From: Hyphomonas sp.
Lineage (GTDB): Bacteria > Pseudomonadota > Alphaproteobacteria > Caulobacterales > Hyphomonadaceae
Assembly: GCF_017792385.1 (NCBI RefSeq)
Contig: NZ_CP051230.1
Span: forward strand, 1,426,001 to 1,490,000
DNA length: 64,000 bases
Direction of reading: 5' to 3'
Numbering within the stretch: the stretch's first letter is position 1; every line of letters starts with the position of its first letter. A model generated the notes under the pieces. It was not told the DNA's origin, ran no database searches, and was given only the letters and a program-made list of their open reading frames with translations. A program made the position numbers and the translations under genes. Shown here one piece after another: positions 8,656 through 16,720 of the stretch.

Positions 8656-8814
8656 TCCGGATTCCGTCCCCTTGATATCCTGAACGTTTTTCGCTTCGGG
8701 AGAGGATAGGGGGGCGATCTTCAGATAAGGTTAAGTGAAAAGGGAACAGTTCCTGCGAACATCCGCTTGATCTTGTTTTGCAACCATATCCCGACGCTGC
8801 TATTCAAACCGCAC

Positions 8815-8891
8815 GTCTCCGTAGCTCAGCAGGATAGAGCAACAGATTCCTAATCTGTAGGTCGCGCGTTCGAATCGCGCCGGGGACGCCA
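8815..8891 (+). tRNA. tRNA-Arg (anticodon CCU)
   Basis: A complete cloverleaf can be drawn. The acceptor stem pairs GTCTCCG with CGGGGAC, and the D-stem pairs GCTC with GAGC. The anticodon stem ACAGA/TCTGT encloses the loop TTCCTAA, giving anticodon CCT for AGG codons. The variable loop is AGGTC and the T-stem is GCGCG/CGCGC around TTCGAAT. The discriminator G and an encoded CCA (8889-8891) follow. It stands alone in the gap between the cyclase and the secreted-protein pair. Confidence 0.97.
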
Positions 8892-9203
8892 ATGATTTCA
8901 GGCCCGCCCTTTCCGACATGGCCGCTGCAGGCTGCGGCAAACACCTGAGCGATGGAAGTGTTAAGGCGCCCTGTGCGGTCTGAGACGGTGAAACATGGAC
9001 CGGACCTGACGTTCCGCGGGCAGGCCCGGCAGGCTGTCGCGTGCAATCAGCAGGGACCGTGACATTGTGGGCGACAGCCGCTCGGTTGACCGGTCTTAAC
9101 CCATCGAAATTTCCGAGACGTAGATGCCACCCGGTATGCTTGAACATTCAAGGGGATGCCGCAACGATGCGGACATGGTGTTTCCGCTTCAGAGGGTTGA
9201 TCC
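8892..9203. other. 312-bp intergenic region after tRNA-Arg
   Basis: No credible gene is visible here. Short frames on the minus strand that read through the tRNA are artefacts. Just before the next gene there is a small imperfect hairpin (9156-9176, CCGCA/TGCGG around ACGA), and the Shine-Dalgarno GAGGG precedes ATG 9204. I could not find a convincing promoter with good -35 and -10 boxes, although the secreted-protein pair must be transcribed from this region or through the tRNA. Confidence 0.5.
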
Positions 9204-9722
9204 ATGAAGACACGTCTTGCCGCAATTGCGCTGCTGGCCCTGTCCGCCAGTCCGGCCGCGCATGCCTGTGCCACCATCCGCGTCTATAACGACTCCGATC
9301 ACAAGATCCACGCATTCTGGACAGCGGGCGGATGCGGAGGGGTGCCGAAAAAAAATGACGAGTTGTTCTTTGTGTGCCATTCGAGATGGATGGAACCGCG
9401 CAGCGGTCCGGATTCGTACACATTTCCCTGGGGCAAGACTGCTCAGGCTGTAACCTTTGTATTCAACGGGGTCGAACATGCCGAAGAAGAGCATGTCCGG
9501 TTGACGTATTCCTACCACAAGGACCACTCGCCCAAATACCAGCAATGCGGATCTTCCGACGGGGCATGTGGTGCGGCAACCATCCCGTCATGTGGGCATC
9601 ACTACTCAATCAATGTCACGAACCAGAAACTCATCGATCTGTCTCTGGACTACGCAATGAAAGAGGCCGCAGCCAGAGCAACGGAAGAGAGAACACATGG
9701 TTCGCACAATGGCCATCACTAG
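9204..9722 (+). CDS. Secreted six-cysteine protein of unknown family, paralog 1
   Basis: A 172-residue exported protein that I do not recognise. A signal peptide (residues 1-21, ending A-H-A) is cleaved just before Cys22. The mature part has six cysteines (22, 44, 58, 115, 122, 130), all matched in the next gene, so three disulfides are plausible. Shared blocks are VYNDSDHK, AGGC, EPRSG, YSYH and SCG-x-HY. The tail is His-rich (THGSHNGHH), which might bind metal. It is not a canonical lipobox, so I favour signal peptidase I. It overlaps its paralog by 26 bases, indicating recent tandem duplication and coupled translation. Confidence 0.75.
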   Translation: MKTRLAAIALLALSASPAAHACATIRVYNDSDHKIHAFWTAGGCGGVPKKNDELFFVCHSRWMEPRSGPDSYTFPWGKTAQAVTFVFNGVEHAEEEHVRLTYSYHKDHSPKYQQCGSSDGACGAATIPSCGHHYSINVTNQKLIDLSLDYAMKEAAARATEERTHGSHNGHH

Positions 9723-10200
9723 ATTTCTCCCGTCGCTTCCGAAGTGCCTCCTCGTCGCCGCGGCCGTGCAGCTGGTGCCGGTGGCGCACGCATGTGTCAC
9801 GGTCAAAGTGTACAATGATTCCGATCACAAGGTCGTGGCGCATTGGGAAGCTGGCGGATGCGCAGGGGTGAAGGGTGATGGGGAACTCCTTGTTTGCAAG
9901 ACACATACGTTCGAACCCCGCAGCGGGTCCGAATCCTATGATTTCAAATGGGGCACGACAGGACAGATTGTCGACTTCAAGTTCAAGGGGATCGGCAAGG
10001 GTGAAGGCCTGAACGTCAATGTGCCGTATTCCTATCACACGCATGACACGCCTCATTATCGCCGGTGTGCCTGGAATTGCTTTGGGGGAACGCCCGGTTC
10101 CTGCGGCCGGCACTATACGGTTCACATCACCAACGACACGATCGCAAGCGATTCCGATTGGTACTATGACAATTTGGTCGGGACCCAGAACGAACACTAG
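9697..10200 (+). CDS. Secreted six-cysteine protein of unknown family, paralog 2
   Basis: A 167-residue exported protein clearly homologous to the preceding gene over its mature part. The six cysteines (33, 55, 67, 124, 128, 136) align with those of paralog 1. The shared blocks are VYNDSDHK, AGGC, EPRSG, WG, YSYH and SCGRHY. The signal peptide is longer and ends A-H-A before Cys33. ATG 9697, inside the end of paralog 1, has a good Shine-Dalgarno (GGAAG, nine bases upstream), so the overlap appears real. The His-rich tail of paralog 1 is absent. Function unknown; an extracytoplasmic beta-sandwich or binding role would be a guess. Confidence 0.75.
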   Translation: MVRTMAITRFLPSLPKCLLVAAAVQLVPVAHACVTVKVYNDSDHKVVAHWEAGGCAGVKGDGELLVCKTHTFEPRSGSESYDFKWGTTGQIVDFKFKGIGKGEGLNVNVPYSYHTHDTPHYRRCAWNCFGGTPGSCGRHYTVHITNDTIASDSDWYYDNLVGTQNEH

Positions 10201-10401
10201 GGCGGTTTGAGACCGCGGTGCTCCTGATTGCGGCGGGCCGCCACGATCAGAGGGCGGCCGGATCGTTCAGTCGTTCTGGCGGGCGCGTCCGGCGCGCGAC
10301 GTGTCTCTATCCGACCATGATGCCACTTCGATTCCGAAGCGAGACTGAAAACGGGCTGAAACCGGCTTTATCTCCTCTTTCGCCAGTTCTAACGTGCCCG
10401 C

Positions 10402-11199
10402 ATGCAGTCTTGGTGTCGATTTCCTGCGAAGCAGAACTGGGCCGGAATGGTTCTGGCATGTCTCGGCATCCTGTCGGCCTGCAGCGACGCCGGCCCGCTT
10501 GACGGGCTCGAGGCCGGGGAACGCGGCCGGGTGGTGCGCGTGGTCGATGGGGATACGCTGGTGCTCGACACCGGCCAGAGTGTGCGTCTTGTGGGTATCG
10601 AGGCACCGTCCGGTCCATATGGAGATCGGGAAGCCCAGCCCCATTTCCGCGAATCGAAGCGCATGCTCGAAGACATGGCCCTGGGGCGGGATGTCCAGCT
10701 GCACTATGGCGGCCTCACGCGAGACCGGTATGGCCGGGCGCTCGCGCATGCGCGTACGGTTGATGCGCTGGGGCCGGATTATTGGCTGAATGCGGAAATG
10801 GTCATCCGCGGCGGCGCGCGCGTGCGGGTCTACCCGGACACGGCGGCGGCGAACGCGCCCCTGCTGGCATTGGAGGAGACGGCCCGCCAGCAGGGAACAG
10901 GCCTCTGGCGTACACCGCATTATTATGTGCCGTCTGCACGGGGGCTGCCCGAACCGTTCGGCGGCTTCCAGCTTGTGCAGGGCAAGGTGTCCGGAATGCA
11001 GGGGTCTGATGGTTTCGGGGCGGTTTGCGACCTGTCTCTGGAAGAGTCCCCGTTGCGGCTTCAGGTCCAGACGGCGGCCGCGCCGCTATGCCAGCAGGCA
11101 CCGGGGCGAGATGTTCTGGCCCGGGGATATGTGCGTGAGACCGCGATGGAAATCACCCATCCGCTGAATCTGGAAATCCTGCCGTCGACAGATGATTAG
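10402..11199 (+). CDS. SNase-like (thermonuclease fold) lipoprotein with altered active site
   Basis: A 265-residue protein. The lipobox L-S-A-C puts lipidation at Cys27, so it is envelope-anchored. The SNase-like domain spans about 42-165. It has VVDGDTLVL with D51 at the metal position, VRLVGIEAP with R62 and E67, and RDRYGRALA with R112. The general-base glutamate that normally follows the proline (E43 of staphylococcal nuclease) is Ser70 here, so catalytic competence is doubtful. About 100 C-terminal residues are outside the known domain and contain two further cysteines. ATG 10402 gives a basic n-region before the hydrophobic stretch, so I prefer it to ATG 10447. It converges on rpoH with a 4-bp overlap. 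Confidence 0.85.
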   Translation: MQSWCRFPAKQNWAGMVLACLGILSACSDAGPLDGLEAGERGRVVRVVDGDTLVLDTGQSVRLVGIEAPSGPYGDREAQPHFRESKRMLEDMALGRDVQLHYGGLTRDRYGRALAHARTVDALGPDYWLNAEMVIRGGARVRVYPDTAAANAPLLALEETARQQGTGLWRTPHYYVPSARGLPEPFGGFQLVQGKVSGMQGSDGFGAVCDLSLEESPLRLQVQTAAAPLCQQAPGRDVLARGYVRETAMEITHPLNLEILPSTDD

Positions 11200-12083
11200 G
11201 TGCCGGGCAGGAGGCCAGCCTCGTCCGGGTCACCGACGATCCGCTCCAGGGCCCGGCGCAGCTTGCCCAGCGCCTGGTGCTCGATCTGGCGGACGCGTTC
11301 CTTCGAAATGCCGAGTTCGTGTCCCAGGGTTTCCAGCGTCACGGAATCCTCGCACAGGCGCCGCTGCATGATGATATGGGTTTCCCGCGGGTTCAACGCT
11401 TTCAGGGCATTGGCAATCCATTCCTTGCGGCGCGATGAATCCCGTTCCTCCATCACCTGCTGTTCGGGCATCGCCGTTTCGTCCGGCAGCAGGTCCTGCC
11501 ATTCGCCATCGCCATCAACGGCCATGGGCGCATTGAGCGACCGGTCGGATGCGGACAGGCGCGAGGCCATTGTTTCAACGTCGCGCTCCGGCACGCCAAG
11601 ATGTTCGGCAATCCATTTGCGGTTTTCCAGGGTCATGACCCCGTCGCCCGTATCATCGATCCGGGCGCGCAGGCGGCGCAGATTGAAGAACAGGGATTTC
11701 TGGGACGATGTGGTGCCTGTGCGAACGATCGACCAGTTGCGCAGCACGAAATCCTGAATCGAGGAGCGGATCCACCAGCTGGCATAGGTGGAGAACCTCA
11801 CCTTGCGGTCAGGCTCGAACCGGGCAGCGGCCATCATCAGCCCAACATTTCCCTCCGACACCAGATCCGGCATGGGCAGGCCGTAATGGCGGAATTTGGA
11901 TGCCATCGCGATGACCAGCCGAAGATAGGCGCGGGTCAGTTCGTGCAGGGCGGATTCGTCTTCTTCCTCTCGCCAGCGCCGGGCAAGTTCCAGCTCGTGT
12001 TCGGCCTCGAGCATCGGGGCCTTCATGGCTTTCTTGACATAGGACCGGTCAGCCGGTCCGCTGGAGCTGTAGGCATTTGCCAT
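11196..12083 (-). CDS. rpoH: RNA polymerase sigma-32 factor RpoH
   Basis: A 295-residue alternative sigma factor for heat-shock or general stress promoters. Region 2 contains YLRLVIAMASKFRHYGLPM, then DLVSEGNVGLMMAA and VRFSTYASWWIRSSIQ. The RpoH box is QKSLFFNLRR (128-137), which separates it from RpoD-type factors. Region 4 has the helix-turn-helix around TLETLGHELGISKERVRQIE (249-268). Many alphaproteobacteria carry two rpoH genes, and this copy could be the second, stress-specialised one. Transcription starts within the 191-bp gap shared with divergent mmcB. Confidence 0.93.
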   Translation of the reverse strand: MANAYSSSGPADRSYVKKAMKAPMLEAEHELELARRWREEEDESALHELTRAYLRLVIAMASKFRHYGLPMPDLVSEGNVGLMMAAARFEPDRKVRFSTYASWWIRSSIQDFVLRNWSIVRTGTTSSQKSLFFNLRRLRARIDDTGDGVMTLENRKWIAEHLGVPERDVETMASRLSASDRSLNAPMAVDGDGEWQDLLPDETAMPEQQVMEERDSSRRKEWIANALKALNPRETHIIMQRRLCEDSVTLETLGHELGISKERVRQIEHQALGKLRRALERIVGDPDEAGLLPGT

Positions 12084-12245
12084 GACGTATCATCTCCTTC
12101 CGCGACGAGGCGTGTTGCCAAACTAACACAGTCTTTACGGGCCGAAGCGCCCGCCGGATCAGATTCGTTCCCGATTTTGATCACTTTCTGGAGAGCGGCT
12201 GCCGGGCTTGACCTGAGCCAGCTGCAGATCCTACGGTCGGAACTG

Positions 12246-12260
12246 GAACATTATGGGAAC
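12246..12260 (+). promoter_or_regulatory. LexA (SOS) box GAAC-N7-GAAC in front of mmcB
   Basis: GAAC at 12246-12249 and GAAC at 12257-12260 are separated by exactly seven bases. Read on the other strand this is GTTC-N7-GTTC, the established LexA operator of alphaproteobacteria. It ends 14 bases before the mmcB start, a position where LexA would block transcription. A further GAAC lies two bases upstream of the first. mmcB is a known SOS gene in Caulobacter, so site and gene agree. Confidence 0.85.
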
Positions 12261-12274
12261 AGGAAGAGGCGATC

Positions 12275-12748
12275 ATGGCACTTCTGACAGATCCCGGCCT
12301 GCCGGAGTCCCGGGCTGCGGAAATTGTGCGTGGCACACGGCGCTTGCTGGGCGGGCTGGGATTCTTTGGCGTCACCGAACTCAGCCTGGCGAACCATCGG
12401 CGGGCCGATATCGCGGCGCTCGGGCCGTCCGGGGAGATATGGATGATTGAAGTGAAATCATCGATTGCCGACTTCCGCGCCGATTCCAAATGGCCGGAAT
12501 ACATGCCGTTCTGCGATCAGCTTTACTTTGCCGTGGCAAATGATTTTCCGCAGGAACTCATTCCGGACGAGACGGGTCTGATCGTGGCAGATGCGTTTGG
12601 CGGGGCGATCCTGAGGGACGCGCCCGAAGACCGGTTGCCGGCGGCGCGGCGCAAGGCTGTTACCCTGCGCATGGCGCGGCTTGCCGCCCAGCGCCTGACG
12701 CAGACGGCAGATTCCGGCTGGACGGCGGCATCCGGCTTGCTTACCTGA
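12275..12748 (+). CDS. mmcB: MmcB family DNA repair protein
   Basis: A 157-residue soluble protein of the MmcB family (mitomycin C-regulated, named in Caulobacter). It is nuclease-like: a PD-(D/E)xK-style core is visible as RADIAALGPSGEIWMIEVKS, where E and K of EVKS and the upstream Asp fit metal-binding and catalytic positions. The family motif SIADFRADSKWPEY follows. Length is normal. A perfect LexA box lies just upstream, so it should be induced by DNA damage. The following unknown gene starts five bases after its stop and is probably cotranscribed. Confidence 0.88.
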   Translation: MALLTDPGLPESRAAEIVRGTRRLLGGLGFFGVTELSLANHRRADIAALGPSGEIWMIEVKSSIADFRADSKWPEYMPFCDQLYFAVANDFPQELIPDETGLIVADAFGGAILRDAPEDRLPAARRKAVTLRMARLAAQRLTQTADSGWTAASGLLT

Positions 12749-12753
12749 CCGGC

Positions 12754-13191
12754 ATGAGCCATGCCTTTCCCATTGCGACACGCCTTGAAGACGCCCTGAA
12801 ACCAGGCGTGAAAGCCGCGCGCACCCGCGCCGAGGCCGAAGCGCTCGTGCCGGACCAGAAGGTCGACTCCCTCGCAACGGACTGGATGAACGTCACCGAG
12901 GAACAAGCCGCCGCCTATCTGGCCTCGCAGACAGATGAGGATGGCCCGCACGGCCATCTGCAGAAATACGAAGACAATGAAGGCAATCCGGTACTGGCCG
13001 TGACCTGGTGGAAACTGGTCAGCCAGGTCGAGATCATGCCGCTTCCGAAGGCCGGCAAGAAAAAGCCGGCGACTGAGAAGCCGCCGGCTGAAGACCATAC
13101 CGATGATCTGTATTTCCGGTCCGGGCGCACGAAGCCGCGCCGCAAGCGCTATATCGATCCGCGCCAGCTGGACCTGTTCAGAAACGGCTAG
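12754..13191 (+). CDS. Hypothetical protein downstream of mmcB
   Basis: A 145-residue protein I do not recognise. It has no signal peptide or membrane segment. The central part (WMNVTEEQAAAYLASQ, then TWWKLVSQVEIMPL) looks folded. A Lys/Pro linker (about 105-120) leads to a basic tail, RTKPRRKRYIDPRQLDLF. The five-base gap from mmcB suggests an operon, so SOS control may extend to it. It ends in the same CTAG as transketolase (13188-13191). The QLDLF-like C-terminus faintly resembles beta-clamp-binding peptides, which is speculation. Confidence 0.7.
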   Translation: MSHAFPIATRLEDALKPGVKAARTRAEAEALVPDQKVDSLATDWMNVTEEQAAAYLASQTDEDGPHGHLQKYEDNEGNPVLAVTWWKLVSQVEIMPLPKAGKKKPATEKPPAEDHTDDLYFRSGRTKPRRKRYIDPRQLDLFRNG

Positions 13192-15164
13192 ATCAGCCCC
13201 TTCACGGTTTCCACGATCTTCTCGGACGTGATGCCGAAATGCTCGTACAGTTTCTGGTAGGGGGCGCTGGCGCCAAATCCGTCCATGCCGACAAATCCGC
13301 CCTTCGGGCCGATCCAGCGATCCCAGCCAAAGCGCACACCGGCTTCGACAGCAACTTTCGGCAGGTCTCCACCCAGCGTGTCACGCTGGTATTTCTCGTC
13401 CTGCTGGGCAAACAGTTCCATGCACGGCATGGACACGACCCGGACGTGGATCTTCTCCTTGGCCAGTTCGGCCTGCGCCTGCAGCGCAATTTCGACTTCC
13501 GACCCCGTGGCGATCAGGACCGCTGCTTCGCGGGATTTCACGCCGGACGGCGACAGGACATAGGCGCCCATTGAGCTGAGATTTTCGTCCGTGTGCTCCT
13601 TGCGGGCCGGGGTCAGTCCCTGACGGGTCAGGGCCAGGGTGGAGGGGCCTTCCGCGTTGCTGACGGCAACTTCCCAGCATTCCGCCGTCTCGACGCCATC
13701 AGCCGGGCGGAACACACGCATGTTCGGCATGGCACGCAGGCTGGCGACCTGTTCGACCGGCTGGTGGGTCGGGCCGTCTTCGCCGAGCCCGATGGAATCG
13801 TGCGTCATCACATGAATCACGCGCGCGCCCATCAGGGCGCCAAGGCGGATCGCAGCGCGGCTATAGTCTGCGAAGACAAGGAAGGTGCCGGAATAGGGGA
13901 TGATGCCGCCATGCAGCGCCATGCCGTTCATCGCGGCGGCCATGCCATGCTCGCGCACGCCATAATGTACATACCGGCCAGCCCAGTCCGACGGTGTCAT
14001 CGGTGAGGTTTCGGCGGTCTTCGTATTGTTGGATCCGGTCAGATCGGCCGACCCACCAACCATTTCCGGTACGAGATGGGTGAACACTTCCAGCGCGGCA
14101 CCGCTCCACTGGCGGGTGGCCTTCTTCTCACCGCCCTCGACGACGGCCTTCTTGTGCTTGTTCACGGCCCTGGACAGGTTTTTCGGCAGGCGTCCGGCCA
14201 TGGCGGCATTGAACTCGCCCTTGTGCGGCGAGGCCGTCAGGCGTCCCTTCCAGGCCTTGCGGGCGTCGACGCCGCGCTCGCCGACTTTCTTCCAGGCCTT
14301 TTCGATATCGGCCGGGACATCGAACGGCTCATGAGGCCAGCCAATGTTCTCGCGAATTCCGGCAATCTCCTCGGCGCCATAGGGGCCACCATGGGCCTTG
14401 CCGGTGCCGGCAATCTTCGGTGCGCCGTACCCGATGATCGTCTTCACGGCGAGGAAGACAGGCTGCTTCTGCTTCTGCGCCCATTTCAGGGCCGCTTCGA
14501 TGTCCTTCTCGTCATGGCCATCGACCTTGCGGGTGATCCATCCCGAGGCTTCGAAACGGGCACACTGATCGGTGGAGTCTGCCACATCGATATTGCCGTC
14601 GATGGTGACGGAATTGTCGTCCCACAGCACGATCAGGCGGTTCAGCTTCATATGGCCGGCAAGCGTGATGGCTTCCTGGCTGACGCCTTCCATGAGGCAG
14701 CCATCTCCCGCGATCACATAGGTCTTGTGGTCCACGAGATCGTCACCGAAGCGGGCATTCAGGTGCCGTTCGGCCATCGCCATGCCGACAGCCGTCGCAA
14801 TGCCCTGGCCCAGCGGACCGGTTGTGGTCTCGACGCCCTTGGTCACGAAGTTTTCCGGGTGTCCGGGCGTGTTGGAGCCCAGCTGGCGGAAATTGCGAAT
14901 GTCGTCGCGGCTGACGGATTTGTAGCCCGTCAGGTGCAGCAGGGAATAGATCAGCATCGAGCCGTGACCGGCCGACAGGACGAACCGGTCGCGATCCGGC
15001 CAATCGGGCTGCGAGGCGTCGAACTTCAGGAATTTCCGGAACAGGACCGTGGCAGCATCGGCCATGCCCAGCGGCAGGCCGACATGTCCGGACTTGGCCG
15101 CCTCGACGGCATCCATGGAAAGGGCGCGGATGGCATTGGCCATGTCGCGGTTCGTGACAGCCAT
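13188..15164 (-). CDS. tkt: Transketolase
   Basis: A 658-residue thiamin diphosphate enzyme that moves two-carbon units between ketose and aldose phosphates in the pentose phosphate or Calvin routes. The N-terminal domain carries LPLGMADAATVLF, the ThDP/Mg site GDGCLMEGVSQEA...LIVLWDDNSVTIDG, and catalytic histidines including SAGHGSM. The middle pyrimidine-binding domain has HYGVREHGMAAAMNG with the catalytic Glu. The C-terminal domain has VLIATGSEVEIAL. Length is normal. It lies apart from the fba-pgk-gap set 17 kb away, although these genes cluster in some relatives. Confidence 0.97.
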   Translation of the reverse strand: MAVTNRDMANAIRALSMDAVEAAKSGHVGLPLGMADAATVLFRKFLKFDASQPDWPDRDRFVLSAGHGSMLIYSLLHLTGYKSVSRDDIRNFRQLGSNTPGHPENFVTKGVETTTGPLGQGIATAVGMAMAERHLNARFGDDLVDHKTYVIAGDGCLMEGVSQEAITLAGHMKLNRLIVLWDDNSVTIDGNIDVADSTDQCARFEASGWITRKVDGHDEKDIEAALKWAQKQKQPVFLAVKTIIGYGAPKIAGTGKAHGGPYGAEEIAGIRENIGWPHEPFDVPADIEKAWKKVGERGVDARKAWKGRLTASPHKGEFNAAMAGRLPKNLSRAVNKHKKAVVEGGEKKATRQWSGAALEVFTHLVPEMVGGSADLTGSNNTKTAETSPMTPSDWAGRYVHYGVREHGMAAAMNGMALHGGIIPYSGTFLVFADYSRAAIRLGALMGARVIHVMTHDSIGLGEDGPTHQPVEQVASLRAMPNMRVFRPADGVETAECWEVAVSNAEGPSTLALTRQGLTPARKEHTDENLSSMGAYVLSPSGVKSREAAVLIATGSEVEIALQAQAELAKEKIHVRVVSMPCMELFAQQDEKYQRDTLGGDLPKVAVEAGVRFGWDRWIGPKGGFVGMDGFGASAPYQKLYEHFGITSEKIVETVKGLI

Positions 15165-15265
15165 TCTGCTGGTCTCCTTTGCGTTGCGGGTGTCGTAGGC
15201 CAGACATTGGCCCTTGCGTCAAGCCGCTTGGCGGATTGGAATAATACCGTTACTTCATTGTGTAT

Positions 15266-15547
15266 ATGAGTGAAATCGACCCTGCCATCCGCCAGCTTGA
15301 TGAGGCCCTGACACGTCTGGAAGGCGCGCTCGACAGCCTGTTGGCGCGGACCGGCAATCCGGACGTGGTGGAAGCGGAGTTGAAGGCCCTGATGCAGGAT
15401 CGCGTGGGTCTTGCCGAAGCGCTCGATGCATCGCTGGCCCGGGAGAAGGAATTGCAGCTTCTGGCGGACGAGGCGAGTGCCGCGCTTGGCTCTGCGATCG
15501 AGGAAGTGCGCGCTGCGATTGGCCGCGAAGGGGCGCAGGATGGCTAA
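15266..15547 (+). CDS. DUF4164-type coiled-coil protein upstream of zapA
   Basis: A 93-residue charged helical protein (from the preferred ATG 15266; a GTG at 15260 adds two residues). It has no membrane segment or cysteines. The heptad-like sequence and its position overlapping zapA by eight bases fit the small DUF4164 proteins found before zapA in alphaproteobacteria. A role in cell division alongside ZapA is inferred from context only. Confidence 0.65.
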   Translation: MSEIDPAIRQLDEALTRLEGALDSLLARTGNPDVVEAELKALMQDRVGLAEALDASLAREKELQLLADEASAALGSAIEEVRAAIGREGAQDG

Positions 15548-15848
15548 GGCAGATATCCAGTTGCGCGGACGCGCCTATTCGATCGCCTGTGCCCCGGGGC
15601 AGGAGGGGCGCATCGAGACCCTGTCGCGCCAGCTGGATGCGCGGGTGAAACAGATTGAAGGCGCGGTGGGCGATATTGGAGAGGAGCGCCTGTTGCTGAT
15701 CACCGCCCTGGCCTTGCTGGACGAGCTGGATACGGCTCGCCGCTCGGCGCCCGGAAGTTCTGCCAGCGAGGCAAAGGCTGCCGAAGCGCTGGTCAAGGCA
15801 GCCAGCCGCATCACCGCGCTGGCCGAGCGGATGGAAAGCGGGGTCTGA
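15540..15848 (+). CDS. zapA: Cell division protein ZapA
   Basis: A 102-residue FtsZ-ring stabiliser. The N-terminal globular part reads IQLRGRAYSIACAPGQEGRIETLSRQLDARVKQI, matching the ZapA pattern. A C-terminal coiled coil follows, around LLLITALALLDELDTAR. I chose ATG 15540, which overlaps the previous gene, because the family match begins there; the same frame is open further upstream without similarity. An Ala/Ser stretch near residue 75 breaks the coiled coil. Confidence 0.88.
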   Translation: MAKADIQLRGRAYSIACAPGQEGRIETLSRQLDARVKQIEGAVGDIGEERLLLITALALLDELDTARRSAPGSSASEAKAAEALVKAASRITALAERMESGV

Positions 15849-15927
15849 CACCCCGCGACGCTTTGCGCGTGGCAAACCGGCGCGCGCGGCCTATGCTCTG
15901 GACTTCCAGCTGGTTGAAAGGCTCTCC

Positions 15928-16140
15928 ATGCAAAGCTTCCTGATGATAGGCTTCTATATCGCGCTTGCGGCCCTGTTGATCGTGCTTGGCCTCGGCATCG
16001 CGAACATCGCCCGCACGGATGACCAGCAGGCGAGCCGGTCAAACAAATTGATGCGTCTGCGCGTCATGATCCAGGCCGTGGTGATCCTGCTCCTCGTCGC
16101 CCTGGGCGTGACGGTCGGCGCCATCAAGATCGGTTTCTGA
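15928..16140 (+). CDS. Small HIG1-type (twin transmembrane) protein
   Basis: A 70-residue membrane protein with two hydrophobic helices (about residues 5-27 and 45-66). They are joined by the polar loop NIARTDDQQASRSNKLMRLRVMIQ. The RSNKLMRLRV motif at the start of the second helix is the HIG1/hypoxia-induced signature. Bacterial members are often linked to respiratory chain assembly, which is knowledge of the family and not shown here. It is followed seven bases later by the adenosyltransferase gene. Confidence 0.8.
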   Translation: MQSFLMIGFYIALAALLIVLGLGIANIARTDDQQASRSNKLMRLRVMIQAVVILLLVALGVTVGAIKIGF

Positions 16141-16147
16141 GGCGACG

Positions 16148-16720
16148 ATGGTCAAACTCGACAAGATCTACACGCGCTCCGGTGACAAGGGAAAGACCCG
16201 GCTGTCGACAGGCGAGCCGGTGGACAAATGGGATCCGCGGGTCGTCGCCTATGGCACGGTCGACGAGACCAATGCCGCCCTCGGCGTCGCGGCGCTGGAT
16301 GCGGAGGGGGACATGCTGGCGGCCATACGGCGCATCCAGAATGACCTGTTTGACCTTGGCGCAGACCTGGCAACACCTGATCGCGGAAAGCCACTGGAAT
16401 GGACGCCCCTGCGCATCATCGACAGCCAGGTGAAACGGCTTGAAACGGAAATAGACGCAATGAACACGGCGCTGGCGCCCCTGGACAGCTTCATCCTGCC
16501 CGGTGGCAGCGCGTTGGCGGCCCGTCTTCATGTGGCGCGTACCCTGTGCCGTCGGGCCGAACGCGAAGTTGCCGAACTGTCTGCCATCGAGGGCGAAATC
16601 GTCAGCGCAGAAGCGCTCGCCTATATCAACCGCCTGTCCGACTGGATCTTCGTGGCCGGCCGCGTGGCCAACAATAATGGGGTGGATGACGTCAAATGGG
16701 TGCCGGGGGCCAACCGCTAG
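16148..16720 (+). CDS. PduO-type cob(I)alamin adenosyltransferase
   Basis: A 190-residue enzyme that transfers the adenosyl group of ATP to cob(I)alamin or cobyrinic acid diamide. The N-terminal nucleotide loop KIYTRSGDKGKTRLS, the mid-segment YGTVDETNAALG and the C-terminal RRAEREVAEL...INRLSDWIFVAGR are all typical. The late Arg residues that bind ATP are present. No other cobalamin genes or cobalamin riboswitch are nearby. The stop shares a CTAG with the MBL hydrolase gene. Confidence 0.93.
   Translation: MVKLDKIYTRSGDKGKTRLSTGEPVDKWDPRVVAYGTVDETNAALGVAALDAEGDMLAAIRRIQNDLFDLGADLATPDRGKPLEWTPLRIIDSQVKRLETEIDAMNTALAPLDSFILPGGSALAARLHVARTLCRRAEREVAELSAIEGEIVSAEALAYINRLSDWIFVAGRVANNNGVDDVKWVPGANR

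Noticed and set aside
8765..8814. Possible tRNA promoter (TTGATC or TTGCAA with TATTCA)
   Set aside because: No pair of boxes has both good match and usable spacing; the closest would start only two bases before the tRNA.
8800..9147. Minus-strand frames that read through the tRNA (a protein ending in IRTRDL/ATYRLG-type sequence)
   Set aside because: This is the familiar artefact made by translating the antisense of a tRNA gene; there is no family match outside the tRNA and no ribosome site.
15849..15927. 6S RNA after zapA
   Set aside because: In some relatives 6S RNA follows zapA, but this gap is only about 80 bases and shows no long hairpin.
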